Source: JAAFHZ01 sp964247085 (GTDB lineage Bacteria; Cyanobacteriota; Cyanobacteriia; Cyanobacteriales; Chamaesiphonaceae). Taken from it: a stretch of 29,895 nucleotides of DNA. Positions 7,713 to 15,118 of this stretch are shown piece by piece (position 1 is the stretch's first letter; every line of letters starts with the position of its first letter). A model generated the notes under the pieces. The model did no database searches. It had not been told where the DNA came from and saw nothing but the letters and a program-made list of their open reading frames with translations. The stretch lies in contig CAXTSX010000044.1 in NCBI GenBank assembly GCA_964247085.1, forward strand, positions 1 through 29,895. Reading direction: 5' to 3'. The position numbers and the translations under genes are program-made.

Positions 7713-8255
7713 TTATTGCAGCAGAATAATATCTGGCTCGTCTGGGCTGGGCGATTTTAGCGTTCTCACTAGACTCGGACTAACATTGACGGCTGCTTTT
7801 TTGATGGCGATCGGAGTCGTTCCCAAATTGATCGTTCCTTCTTTTAGCTCCGCAATCAGCACTTTCGGATCTTGGTAATTTAAGCGTGGGGCTAAAATGA
7901 TGGCAATTCCCCGCGCTAATTCTGGTTTGTTTTGAGCAATGGCCTCAGCCAAAGTAGTGATCAGGGTTTTGTTATCTTCTAGTCGCTGCTTAATTCTTTC
8001 GGCTTCTGCTTGGACAACTTCTGGGGCATTTAGTCGCCAAGTAATACTGGCTTGCCAACGCAGATTATTATTGCCACTACTATTGCCATTGTTAAGGCCC
8101 AAAGAATCGATATTATTCGCAGAGCCCACATCAAGTTTCAGGCAAATAGTAGAACAGCTATCGGGGCTGACCGGAAATGTGGAAAATTGGGCATAGCTAG
8201 GCAAGGTGATGAATGTCAGGCTGATGCTCCAACAGAAGAGTAGAGAGTATTTCAC
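7713..8255 (-). CDS. Secreted protein of unknown function
   Basis: The protein has 180 residues. Residues 1-22 form a signal peptide ending PSYA before QFSTF. The mature part has two Cys close together (SCSTICLKLDVG, about residues 33-39), an Asn/Gly-rich stretch (NNGNSSGNNN), a predicted helix (VVQAEAERIKQRLEDN) and a beta-rich tail with GTTPIAIKKAA. I recognise no family. It follows the DUF4331 gene by 144 bases, with a hairpin in the gap, and precedes the TPR gene by 24 bases. This suggests a periplasmic partner of the cluster. The close Cys pair could form a disulfide or bind metal; a metal role would fit the neighbouring HupE/UreJ but is inference. Confidence 0.7.
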   Translation of the reverse strand: MKYSLLFCWSISLTFITLPSYAQFSTFPVSPDSCSTICLKLDVGSANNIDSLGLNNGNSSGNNNLRWQASITWRLNAPEVVQAEAERIKQRLEDNKTLITTLAEAIAQNKPELARGIAIILAPRLNYQDPKVLIAELKEGTINLGTTPIAIKKAAVNVSPSLVRTLKSPSPDEPDIILLQ

Positions 8256-8290
8256 AGCAGTTACAATATATTTGCCTCAATGATATTTTG

Positions 8291-8318
8291 CTAGAGGCAA
8301 GTGAATTCTTACCTCTAG
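8291..8318. other. Hairpin between DUF4331 gene and next gene
   Basis: CTAGAGGCAAG (8291-8301) and CTTACCTCTAG (8308-8318) pair over 11 positions with one mismatch and a 6-base loop. No T run follows in the direction of the genes. It may be a processing or partial termination signal that sets DUF4331 expression above that of the downstream genes. Confidence 0.45.
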
Positions 8319-8399
8319 TGATTTTCTCGTATCCCCGTAAACAACTACATTAAATAGTAAATAGTTGTGATTTTTTAGTTATCTTGCCTTTCATGCTGC

Positions 8400-9623
8400 C
8401 TAGTTAGGCAAAGCTAAATAGGGGAAATTCTTTTCTAGGGGCTTGTGTCCCTGAGCCGGATTCCCTGACGATCCTTCGTAGGAAACGTTGTCGCTAGTCA
8501 CCGCGCCATTGGTAAGAACACTCAGCACCGTATCCACCGTATCGTCTTTGAACAGCCGTCCCCGAATCGGGCTACCTTTAGCATTGAGGGCGTTAGCAAA
8601 ACCACTCGGACCAGTAGTGTCAATCCGCATCACATCTGGTAGAAAGGCGGTCAATAGTGCCTTAGCCCGTTCTGGGCTATTACCTAAAGCGCGCAGTGTA
8701 CGGGTGGCCTCGGCTCCAATGGGAGCTGCCGCCGGACTGAGATCAGCAGTTGGTGGAACACTATTAAAGGCAGCAAGTAAGTTTTGGCTAGTAATTAAGC
8801 CTTCATTAATGCCGGGGCGAGCGAGGCGTTCTACTTGTTGATACTTGCCAGTTACTGGATCTTTGAGTGAAATTGTCTCCCAGATATCAAAGATTTTGGC
8901 ACCCTTTTCGCCTTGAATAAGTTGCCGTGGAATGCGAATGGCAATCGCATTCACGTTATAACCCTTCGCAAAATCCAAAGCTTGATTGGGTGGTCGGAAA
9001 CCTACGGCGGGACCGGCACCTAAGGCACCAGCACGTACTCGGAAAAATTGTTCGACATCAAAGAAGAAAGGATCTTCTCTTAAGCCAGCAAAAACAGAAA
9101 TCTTGGAACCATTAGCGGCCAATTCATTAACAACCGGTTTTTCGGCATTGAGCGGGGTGGTGCGGAGATTGCTAGCGGCGCTTTCTCTACCATCTTTAAT
9201 GACGGTGAATTTAATTTGTTGCTGTTGTCGATCGTTCGGAGGGCTAAATTCAAAACGTAGTGTGACATCTTCTTTGCCGGTGGGTGTCGCATCTTTATCG
9301 GCGACCTGACTTAATTTGAATTCGTAGCGGGCGTTAGTACTAAAGAAGTATTGCTGACGAGCTACCGATCGAGGGTTAGTATTCATTACTAGTACTAAAT
9401 CGTCTGCCGCCGCCGCTGAATTTTGATCTTGCTCGCGAAAGGCATATAGATCGGTCAAATTCAAATTGCGACCCTTAGTATCTACTTCGCCATCATCATG
9501 GTCAGAAGCCATTAGACCTTTGGGGAAGCTAGTGGCCACCAAAAGAGCGGCGATAGAAATGCCAGCGAGAATTAGAGATTTTCGCCAATTGGATTGGCTA
9601 AACTTGAATGTTGAGAATAACAT
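8400..9623 (-). CDS. DUF4331 family secreted protein
   Basis: The protein has 407 residues. A long N-terminal hydrophobic stretch (about 17-39) looks like a signal peptide or anchor. It is followed directly by the DUF4331 opening: SDHDDGEVDTKGRNLNLTDLYAF at about 40-62. This is the family's hallmark, an acidic His/Asp cluster leading into DLYAF. The rest is beta-rich (VLVMNTNPR, FKLSQVADK, VTLRFEFSP) and ends with PYLALPN, typical of the family. Its function is unknown. The His/Asp start could be a metal site on the mature protein. AGGA lies 6 bases before the ATG. It heads the main part of the minus-strand cluster, followed by secreted, TPR, HupE/UreJ and esterase genes, and sits next to a divergent ECF sigma/anti-sigma pair. 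Confidence 0.88.
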   Translation of the reverse strand: MLFSTFKFSQSNWRKSLILAGISIAALLVATSFPKGLMASDHDDGEVDTKGRNLNLTDLYAFREQDQNSAAAADDLVLVMNTNPRSVARQQYFFSTNARYEFKLSQVADKDATPTGKEDVTLRFEFSPPNDRQQQQIKFTVIKDGRESAASNLRTTPLNAEKPVVNELAANGSKISVFAGLREDPFFFDVEQFFRVRAGALGAGPAVGFRPPNQALDFAKGYNVNAIAIRIPRQLIQGEKGAKIFDIWETISLKDPVTGKYQQVERLARPGINEGLITSQNLLAAFNSVPPTADLSPAAAPIGAEATRTLRALGNSPERAKALLTAFLPDVMRIDTTGPSGFANALNAKGSPIRGRLFKDDTVDTVLSVLTNGAVTSDNVSYEGSSGNPAQGHKPLEKNFPYLALPN

Positions 9624-9738
9624 GTTTAATCCTAGTTGCTAAATTACGAAGTGGATAAATTTTCTATCTGGAGAGCAAGATTTTCGATCAGTTGACCGAC
9701 TTCTAGCTAGGAAATCTTTATGTTCTAGATTTATGTTG

Positions 9739-9999
9739 TTAACATCGACAGCTCCAGCCAAAATCAAAGTTGTTTTTGGTCTCAAAGTCCCAGGTAATAT
9801 CTTCTTCATCTTCAAAAAAAGAATCAATTTCATCAATCTGGGTGATGTCATCAAACGGATCGTAGTCATTGAGCGGAGACAGGATTGTGAGTACACTAAT
9901 TCCAGGAATTTTTGGTATAAATTGCTCCCAATTATGCGGAAGAGTATTGACAACAGAACTTCTGGAATTTTTTTTGTCGTCAAGAGTGCTGTTGAGCAT
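9739..9999 (-). CDS. Small acidic protein with CysArgCys C-terminus
   Basis: The protein has 86 residues, with GAGG about 12 bases before the ATG, and no signal peptide or membrane helix. The first 45 residues are mixed (LPHNWEQFIPKIPGISVLTI). The next 30 are strongly acidic (DYDPFDDITQIDEIDSFFED). The end is Asn/Phe/Gly/Trp-rich and stops at SCRC. An acidic leader-like body with a short Cys-containing tail looks like a precursor of a modified peptide or a small regulatory protein. However, no modification enzyme is present in the window, so the product type is unproven. It lies on the DUF4331 strand, 115 bases upstream, in the gap facing the sigma-factor gene. A plus-strand frame overlaps it but has poorer coding character. 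Confidence 0.5.
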   Translation of the reverse strand: MLNSTLDDKKNSRSSVVNTLPHNWEQFIPKIPGISVLTILSPLNDYDPFDDITQIDEIDSFFEDEEDITWDFETKNNFDFGWSCRC

Positions 10000-10236
10000 T
10001 GTTATTTTGTTCCTCTGAAATTTGCTGATTCACATAGTTATACGCTGCTGATTTTCAAATGGATCTCTTTTTTTAAATGATCTTTCTTAAGTGCTTTTTC
10101 AGGTACTGATAATTTATTGTTTGGTTGCTCGACAGATCTAAATTAAATCTTCTGGCGTATATAAATATGGGAGTGCTCCCCTACCAGAGAGTTCCATTCA
10201 TGCTGATATAATCAGGCAGTAATGTAGATTTTTTCC
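10000..10236. promoter_or_regulatory. Divergent promoter region of sigma gene and small peptide gene
   Basis: This AT-rich gap separates the minus-strand peptide/DUF4331 genes from the plus-strand sigma gene. TATAAT at 10207-10212 is a good -10 element 24 bases before the sigma-factor ATG, without a clear -35. GGGAG and CTCCC at 10170-10181 form a small inverted repeat just upstream that could be an operator. No obvious ECF-type promoter was recognised by eye. Confidence 0.4.
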
Positions 10237-10845
10237 ATGCCCAGTGATGATTCTCTTTCTGCTCCAGCCGAGGTGCCGTCTGCAGAAAGTTCGCAACAAC
10301 GGGATTTCTTGCTCATCCAGCAAATTATCCAGCAAGACCATGCTGCTCTATCAACACTCTACGATCGATATGCGCGGGTAGTTTACTCTGTGGCCTATCG
10401 CAGTCTAGGTTCGGTCGAAGAAAGCGAAGAAGTAGTCATGGATGTTTTTGCCAAGGTCTGGATGACAGCGGCATCTTATAACTGCGAAAAAGCCAGGGTG
10501 GATAGTTGGATTTTCATGATGACCCGCAGTCGGGTGCTCGATCGACTGCGGTCTAAGCAAAGACGAGTCAAAGTCACAGAGGCGATGGCGGTTTTTGAAA
10601 CTACCTCGACTACCGCTGATGCTAGCTGTAATTTAGAGATTACCGAGCGCCGGAAGCAAGTGATTTCGGCATTGGCCAGTCTGCCGATCGAACAGCGCCA
10701 AGTTTTAGAAATGGCTTATTTTCAGGGCTGGAGCCAGCGCGAAATTGCCGAGCGAACTGGTCTGGCTTTGGGAACAGTCAAAACCAGGATTCGGTTGGGG
10801 TTGGAAAAATTGCGATCAGCTACCCAGCTAATTGATTCTTGGTAG
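10237..10845 (+). CDS. ECF-type RNA polymerase sigma factor
   Basis: The protein has 202 residues. Region 2 spans about residues 38-108, including LYDRYARVVYSVAYRSLG and SWIFMMTRSRVLDRLRSK, which bind the -10 element and core polymerase. Region 4 spans about 143-195, with LASLPIEQRQVLEMAYFQGW followed by the helix-turn-helix SQREIAERTGLALGTVKTRI, which binds the -35 element. No region 1 or 3 is present, as expected for the extracytoplasmic-function group. The next gene, 34 bases on, encodes a cupin anti-sigma factor that should hold it inactive until a signal arrives. The divergent DUF4331-HupE/UreJ cluster is its most likely target besides its own operon (inference). Confidence 0.92.
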   Translation: MPSDDSLSAPAEVPSAESSQQRDFLLIQQIIQQDHAALSTLYDRYARVVYSVAYRSLGSVEESEEVVMDVFAKVWMTAASYNCEKARVDSWIFMMTRSRVLDRLRSKQRRVKVTEAMAVFETTSTTADASCNLEITERRKQVISALASLPIEQRQVLEMAYFQGWSQREIAERTGLALGTVKTRIRLGLEKLRSATQLIDSW

Positions 10846-10879
10846 AGATTATGAGTAGAACCTATGACAGGAGAATTTT

Positions 10880-11524
10880 GTGACTAATTCATCTTCAGCA
10901 TCAAACTCACCTCAAGAATGGGCAGCTGCTTACGCTCTTGATATTTTGGAAGAGCAAGCCGAATTTGAGCGGGAGCTAGCCACCTCCGCTACATTGCAAT
11001 CTGAGTTGGCCACCTTTCAAACGGCAGTGCAGGACTTAGCCTATGGTGTACCGGCTGAGCCTTTACCAGCAGATTTAAAGAAAAAGTTGTTCGATCGATT
11101 GACCAACACCACAAATGCTCAATCAATTGATCGATCAAATCAAGCAGATTTACCGACAAATTTAGTAGACTTGCTGGATTGGCCGATCGTTGATCTTCAG
11201 CAGGTAGCGATCGACTTATCCAACTGGCAGCCATTCCCGATGCCTAGTGGATCGGAAATGGCCATTTGGCAAGTTGATGAAGTCATTGCCCAGGTAGCTT
11301 TCTTTCTGCGGGTGCCGATAGCTGGAAGCTTACCGAATCACTATCATGCTACTGGTGAATCGATTTTAGTCTTAGAAGGTGATTTTATTGATGATGGGAC
11401 AGTGTATGAAGTTGGCGATCGATTTGCAGCTGCTGCTGACACCAGTCACCAGCCTACTACCAGTCTGGGCTGTCTGATCCTAAACATCACTTCTATACAT
11501 GACAAAATATTAGTAGATGCATAG
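10880..11524 (+). CDS. ChrR-like anti-sigma factor with C-terminal cupin
   Basis: The protein has 214 residues and starts with GTG at 10880, with AGGAG at 10869-10873. Residues about 10-75 form an anti-sigma helical domain (EWAAAYALDILEEQAEFERE, then SELATFQTAV). Residues about 115-212 form a cupin like the C-terminus of ChrR, with probable metal ligands His154 and His156 (NHYHATGE), Glu160 and His190. Unlike zinc-type anti-sigma factors, the N-terminal domain lacks the usual Cys pair, reading TSATLQSEL where CxxC is expected. Release of the sigma factor therefore cannot depend on zinc at that place, and the cupin is the better sensor candidate. ChrR itself reports singlet oxygen, a plausible signal in a phototroph. 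Confidence 0.88.
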   Translation: MTNSSSASNSPQEWAAAYALDILEEQAEFERELATSATLQSELATFQTAVQDLAYGVPAEPLPADLKKKLFDRLTNTTNAQSIDRSNQADLPTNLVDLLDWPIVDLQQVAIDLSNWQPFPMPSGSEMAIWQVDEVIAQVAFFLRVPIAGSLPNHYHATGESILVLEGDFIDDGTVYEVGDRFAAAADTSHQPTTSLGCLILNITSIHDKILVDA

Positions 11525-11587
11525 TCGATCGCAGGGTAATAGCCCGTATCATGGCAGTATTCTATGGCGGAACTATTCAATTGATAA

Positions 11588-11637
11588 AAGCCTCAAAGGA
11601 AAGCGGTGCATATATTGGGCGCTTTCCTTTGAGGCTT
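11588..11637 (-). terminator. Strong hairpin terminator for the minus-strand gene at 11665
   Basis: An 18-bp perfect stem is formed by 11588-11605 and 11620-11637 (core GCCTCAAAGGAAAGC) with a 14-base loop. On the minus strand it is followed by TTTTATCAATT, so it ends the gene at 11665-11985. It may also block readthrough from the anti-sigma gene on the plus strand. Confidence 0.85.
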
Positions 11638-11664
11638 AAACATCAACAATCTAGATTTTGAAAT

Positions 11665-11985
11665 CTAGTGGCGACGACGGTAACCATCACGATCGAATTC
11701 ATCATCACGATCGCGGTCACAGTCCCGATGATTTTCATAACGATCTCTTTGACCGTAACGATAATCAACATTACGATAGCCGTCACGATGGCGGTGATTT
11801 CTCTTGACTCGGTATTCACCAGGGTAAACTACTACAGGTGATGGATAATAAACCCTGGGTGCATGACGAACTACAGGTTCATCAGACGAGAAAGTTATCG
11901 AAACGCCAGCTTGGGCTGCACTAGCAGCACCAAGGGTAGAAATACTAGCTGCTGCAATAGCTAGTGTCATTAGTACTTTTTTCAT
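11665..11985 (-). CDS. Small secreted Arg/Asp/His-rich protein
   Basis: The protein has 106 residues, with AGGTGA about 7 bases before the ATG. Residues 1-26 are a classic signal peptide ending AAQA. The mature protein opens with a beta-like segment (GVSITFSSDEPVV), then a Tyr/Pro/Val stretch (RVYYPSPVVVYPGEYRVK), and ends in about 45 residues made mostly of Arg, Asp, Tyr and His (HRHRDGYRNVDYRYGQRDRY). This matches many short cyanobacterial exported proteins of unknown role. The mixed-charge tail could bind metal or polysaccharide (inference). It has its own terminator and converges with the anti-sigma gene. Confidence 0.75.
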   Translation of the reverse strand: MKKVLMTLAIAAASISTLGAASAAQAGVSITFSSDEPVVRHAPRVYYPSPVVVYPGEYRVKRNHRHRDGYRNVDYRYGQRDRYENHRDCDRDRDDEFDRDGYRRRH

Positions 11986-12080
11986 GGTTAATCACCTAAA
12001 ATAGTGAGGAAGTAAGGTTCACTCTGCGATGGCCAATATATAGATTTTGGTCTATCTTTTTGGATGTACAGAGTGTCGTT

Positions 12081-12180
12081 CAGGCAGTATAGACAAAGCA
12101 GTACTGCCTGGAGCGCTGGGGAATTCGGGGTTTTGCGGTTTTCTTGGCGTGAATTCAATTCCAGCGAAAACCTTTGTTCT
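12081..12180. other. Inverted-repeat-rich gap, possible structured RNA
   Basis: Part of a 359-base stretch without a convincing gene (11986-12344). CAGGCAGTA (12081-12089) pairs with TACTGCCTG (12102-12110). GCTGG..GAATTC (12115-12126) faces GAATTC..CCAGC (12151-12165). GGTTTTC just inside also faces GAAAACC around 12166-12172. Short plus-strand open frames cross it but have no ribosome site or family. The packed symmetry could be a small RNA, an unknown repeat element or chance. Confidence 0.35.
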
Positions 12181-12344
12181 GTCCTTGCCTTTTCAAGACA
12201 AAAATATAATTATTTCCGCTATTTTAGGCAACTACAGAAGTATACATCCACTGACTAGAACAGTTATTGATTGTTCCTTTGCCTACTCCTATTCTGAAGC
12301 TGTTGACTGGAGGTTCTTTTGGCATGATCGATCAACCCTAACCA

Positions 12345-12839
12345 TTAACTCGCTTGTGGCAAAGATTCCCACTCAAATCCGTGGATCTTAGGCAAAGACG
12401 CTGACCGTGAGGTGGCTTTGAGCAAGCGCGGTATATCACCACTGTTGTAAGATCGAAATTCGACTTCTAGCTTAGCGTTCACAGCGCGTAGTGCTTGGTT
12501 TAAGACGATTGAACCATTGGGATCGGAGACAGAGCGATGAAAGGTGCCAGGGGGAATTTGTAAAATATCGCCGCCAGCTTCTAAGCGCACGATGTGAAAG
12601 GGCTTTGGCCAGGAGAAATTAACTAGATAAAAGGTACGGCCACCAGATAAAGCGAGTAAATTGTCTTCTTGGTGGGAGTGCATGTAGAACTGCCAATATC
12701 CACCGCTGCTGTCGTTGGGGCTGATGGCCGGACCCTGGTGGTAGACCAAATCCCGGGCATTGGAGTTATCGATCGTAATGTCGAAAAACCTTACGCCTGG
12801 GGTGTCACGGAATTTTTGATACGGAATAAATTTAAACAT
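12345..12839 (-). CDS. Single-domain cupin protein
   Basis: The protein has 164 residues with one cupin barrel. Motif 1 is around residues 52-67 (FYMHSHQEDNLLALSGG), giving His54, His56 and Glu58 as likely metal ligands. Motif 2 is at about 95-106 (IPPGTFHRSVSDP), with His101. The RTFYLVNF and FHIVRLEAGG strands lie between them. The order and the phrase PPGTFHRSVS resemble sugar-epimerase-like or dTDP-sugar isomerase-like cupins, but no catalytic set specific to those is clear, so the substrate is open. It has no signal peptide, so it is cytoplasmic. It stands alone, divergent from the ndhF3 operon, and shares the 361-base gap with it. Confidence 0.75.
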   Translation of the reverse strand: MFKFIPYQKFRDTPGVRFFDITIDNSNARDLVYHQGPAISPNDSSGGYWQFYMHSHQEDNLLALSGGRTFYLVNFSWPKPFHIVRLEAGGDILQIPPGTFHRSVSDPNGSIVLNQALRAVNAKLEVEFRSYNSGDIPRLLKATSRSASLPKIHGFEWESLPQAS

Positions 12840-13200
12840 GGTCTTTTCTCACCACACACAGAAGAACACTGGTAGTTAAACCTTTGGCTGCTTACTTATG
12901 AATTTTAGTTTAGCTAGAGATATTGATGGAGTACAAAATATACAGAAAATATATTTCTTTCTTCTATTATATTTTGCGCAAATTATTTTGACTGAACTCT
13001 TGTCGATCGCTTTCTCAAAAAGCATAGATTAATACTTAAGCTCAAAATAGACTAGAAGCTATTCATAGTATTCATAAGTAAAAATTAAAGTAAGTATCAT
13101 ATAAAAATCTATGATTACTCTATCTTTTCCAGCAACTTTCGATTATCCTTTGGTATAGAGCGATGACTGATTTATTTTATTAATATATAGATTAAAGCCT
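12840..13200. promoter_or_regulatory. AT-rich control region upstream of ndhF3 operon
   Basis: This gap lies between the divergent cupin gene and ndhF3. A perfect inverted repeat, ATCATA (13096-13101) and TATGAT (13110-13115) with an 8-base spacer, is the best operator candidate. In other cyanobacteria this operon is repressed by the LysR-type regulator NdhR/CcmR at interrupted dyads of this general kind. A direct repeat TATTCATA/TATTCATA lies just upstream near 13062-13078. No regulator gene is next to the operon. Confidence 0.5.
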
Positions 13201-15033
13201 ATGCAACAACTTATTATCCAAAATGTGTGGTTAATTCCCTGCTACCCCTTAATCGGTGTAGTCTTAGCTAGTCCTTGGTCGGTGGGTTGGTCAGGGCAAT
13301 TGGGACCTAGACCAGCCGGCTATCTCAATATTCTAATGGCTGGGATCGCCTTTATTCACGCTTTAGCAGCGTTAGTGAACGCTTGGCAACTACCCACCCA
13401 AGAAATTACTTATAACTGGCTGCATACTAGTACCCTGGATATTAATTTTCCGATCGAGATTTCCACGGTCACCCTCACAGCCACCACGGTGGTGACTGGT
13501 ATTAATCTGATCTCTCAAATCTATGCTGTTGGTTATTTAGAAATGGATTGGGGCTGGGCGCGCTTCTTCTCTTTGATGAATTGCTTCGGTGCCGGGATTT
13601 GCGGATTGATGCTATCCAATTCTCTGTTTTTTAGTTACATCTTTTTAGAATTACTGACTCTGGCTACTTACTTATTGGTAGGATTCTGGTTCGCTCAACC
13701 TCTAGTAATTACTGGGGCGCGCGATGCCTTTTGGACTAAGCGAGTCGGGGATATTATTCTGCTGATGGGTGTGATTGCTATCTATCCCCTGACTGGTACC
13801 TGGAACTTTACCGAGTTAGCTACTTGGTCAGAAACAGCGACCTTAGATCCCACTGTCGCAACATTACTAGGCTTATCTTTGATTGCTGGCCCTTTGGGGA
13901 AATGTGCCCAATTCCCCTTCCAATTGTGGTTGGATGAAGCGATGGAAGCACCCGTACCAGCAACAGTTTTACGGAATGCTGTAGTGGTAGGAGCCGGAGC
14001 TTTTGTCTTAATCAAATTGGCGCCAGTCATTTCACTCTCGACCATATTATTGAATACGCTAGTAATTTTGGGGGCGGGGACTGCTGTTTGCTGCTCGCTG
14101 ATTGCGATCGCCCAAGTCGATATGAAGCGAGTGATTTCCTATGCCCTTAGTGCTTATATTGGTCTCGTGTTCATTGCCGTCGGCACCCAGAATCTAGATG
14201 CTGCACAGTTTATCCTGTTCAATGAATCCTTTGGGATGGCTTTACTGTATATGAGTGTAGGAGCCATTATTTGGACAAATATCACTCAAGATTTGACCCA
14301 ATTGGGTGGCTTATGGTCACGGCGACCGTTCACGGCTTTGTCGATGTTAGTCGCGATCGGCTCTTTTATTGCTTTGCCTCCCTTAGGTGGATTTTGGGGT
14401 TTTCTACCCCTAATCGCCAGTCTCTGGGTAGAGCAACCTTGGTTAGTCGGCGTAGTTTTAATCGTTAATGCTTTGACTGCTTTTAGTTTAACTCGCCTCT
14501 TTTGTCGGATATTTTTGGGGAAATCTCAACCGATGGCTGAGCGTTCAGCTGAACCTTTTTGGCTAATTAGTCTACCGGTAATTATTACGGCTATTTTTGC
14601 CTGTCACCTGCCTATTATTTTGCAAAAGCTAGATGTATTGCCAACCTGGGGTGAAATAGATATGCATTTAGCCCCTTTACTATTATGGTCAAGTGTCACT
14701 GGGATAGTGACTAGTGCTCTAATTTACGGACTGGATACCATACCTAAACCGATTAAATTACCAGTACCTGCCGTACAAGACTTCTTTACCTACGATTTCT
14801 ATGTCCAGAAGTTTTATCAATTAACGCTGGTCTGGTTAGTCGCTACTAGTGCCCGGATAGTTAACTGGTTCGATCGATATATTGTTGATGGATTGGTCAA
14901 TTTAGTGGGGATTGGCACCTTAGTAAGTGGCCAGACCCTCAAATACAACAATTCTGGGCAGTCCCAGTTTTATATCCTGTCAATTTTCTCTGGGGTGATC
15001 ATCATCAGTTTGATGATGGCTTTACTCATCTGA
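13201..15033 (+). CDS. ndhF3: NDH-1 subunit NdhF3, CO2-uptake type
   Basis: The protein has 610 residues and about 15 transmembrane helices. It is the NuoL/NdhF-type antiporter-like subunit of the inducible NDH-1MS CO2-uptake complex. Helix 5 glutamate Glu150 (SYIFLELLTLATYLLVGF), Lys234 in GPLGKCAQFPFQLWLDEAME and the C-terminal long lateral-helix region (VQDFFTYDFYVQKFYQ) are present. The phrase GKCAQFPFxLWLDEAME followed by VLRN sets the CO2-uptake NdhF3/F4 group apart from respiratory NdhF1. Gln241 stands where NuoL-type proteins have His before LWL. The order ndhF3-ndhD3-cupA-cupS downstream, and the presence of CupS, choose F3 over F4. The start has no clear ribosome site. Confidence 0.93.
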   Translation: MQQLIIQNVWLIPCYPLIGVVLASPWSVGWSGQLGPRPAGYLNILMAGIAFIHALAALVNAWQLPTQEITYNWLHTSTLDINFPIEISTVTLTATTVVTGINLISQIYAVGYLEMDWGWARFFSLMNCFGAGICGLMLSNSLFFSYIFLELLTLATYLLVGFWFAQPLVITGARDAFWTKRVGDIILLMGVIAIYPLTGTWNFTELATWSETATLDPTVATLLGLSLIAGPLGKCAQFPFQLWLDEAMEAPVPATVLRNAVVVGAGAFVLIKLAPVISLSTILLNTLVILGAGTAVCCSLIAIAQVDMKRVISYALSAYIGLVFIAVGTQNLDAAQFILFNESFGMALLYMSVGAIIWTNITQDLTQLGGLWSRRPFTALSMLVAIGSFIALPPLGGFWGFLPLIASLWVEQPWLVGVVLIVNALTAFSLTRLFCRIFLGKSQPMAERSAEPFWLISLPVIITAIFACHLPIILQKLDVLPTWGEIDMHLAPLLLWSSVTGIVTSALIYGLDTIPKPIKLPVPAVQDFFTYDFYVQKFYQLTLVWLVATSARIVNWFDRYIVDGLVNLVGIGTLVSGQTLKYNNSGQSQFYILSIFSGVIIISLMMALLI

Positions 15034-15118
15034 TTATCTTAGGTTTGGTGGCTTTCAATTCCTCCAATGTTCCGAACAGATATTTCCCAACATTATCCAT
15101 AACACCATTAATAAACTC

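Noticed and set aside
9733..10080. 115-aa plus-strand open frame opposite the small acidic gene
   Set aside because: It lacks a ribosome site and its composition is irregular; the minus-strand frame has a start signal and a consistent composition.
12047..12391. 114-aa and 64-aa plus-strand open frames
   Set aside because: No ribosome site, no family and overlap with inverted repeats; treated as chance frames.
13201..15033. Assignment as NdhF4 with CupB
   Set aside because: The fasciclin subunit CupS, present downstream, belongs to the NdhF3/NdhD3/CupA complex.
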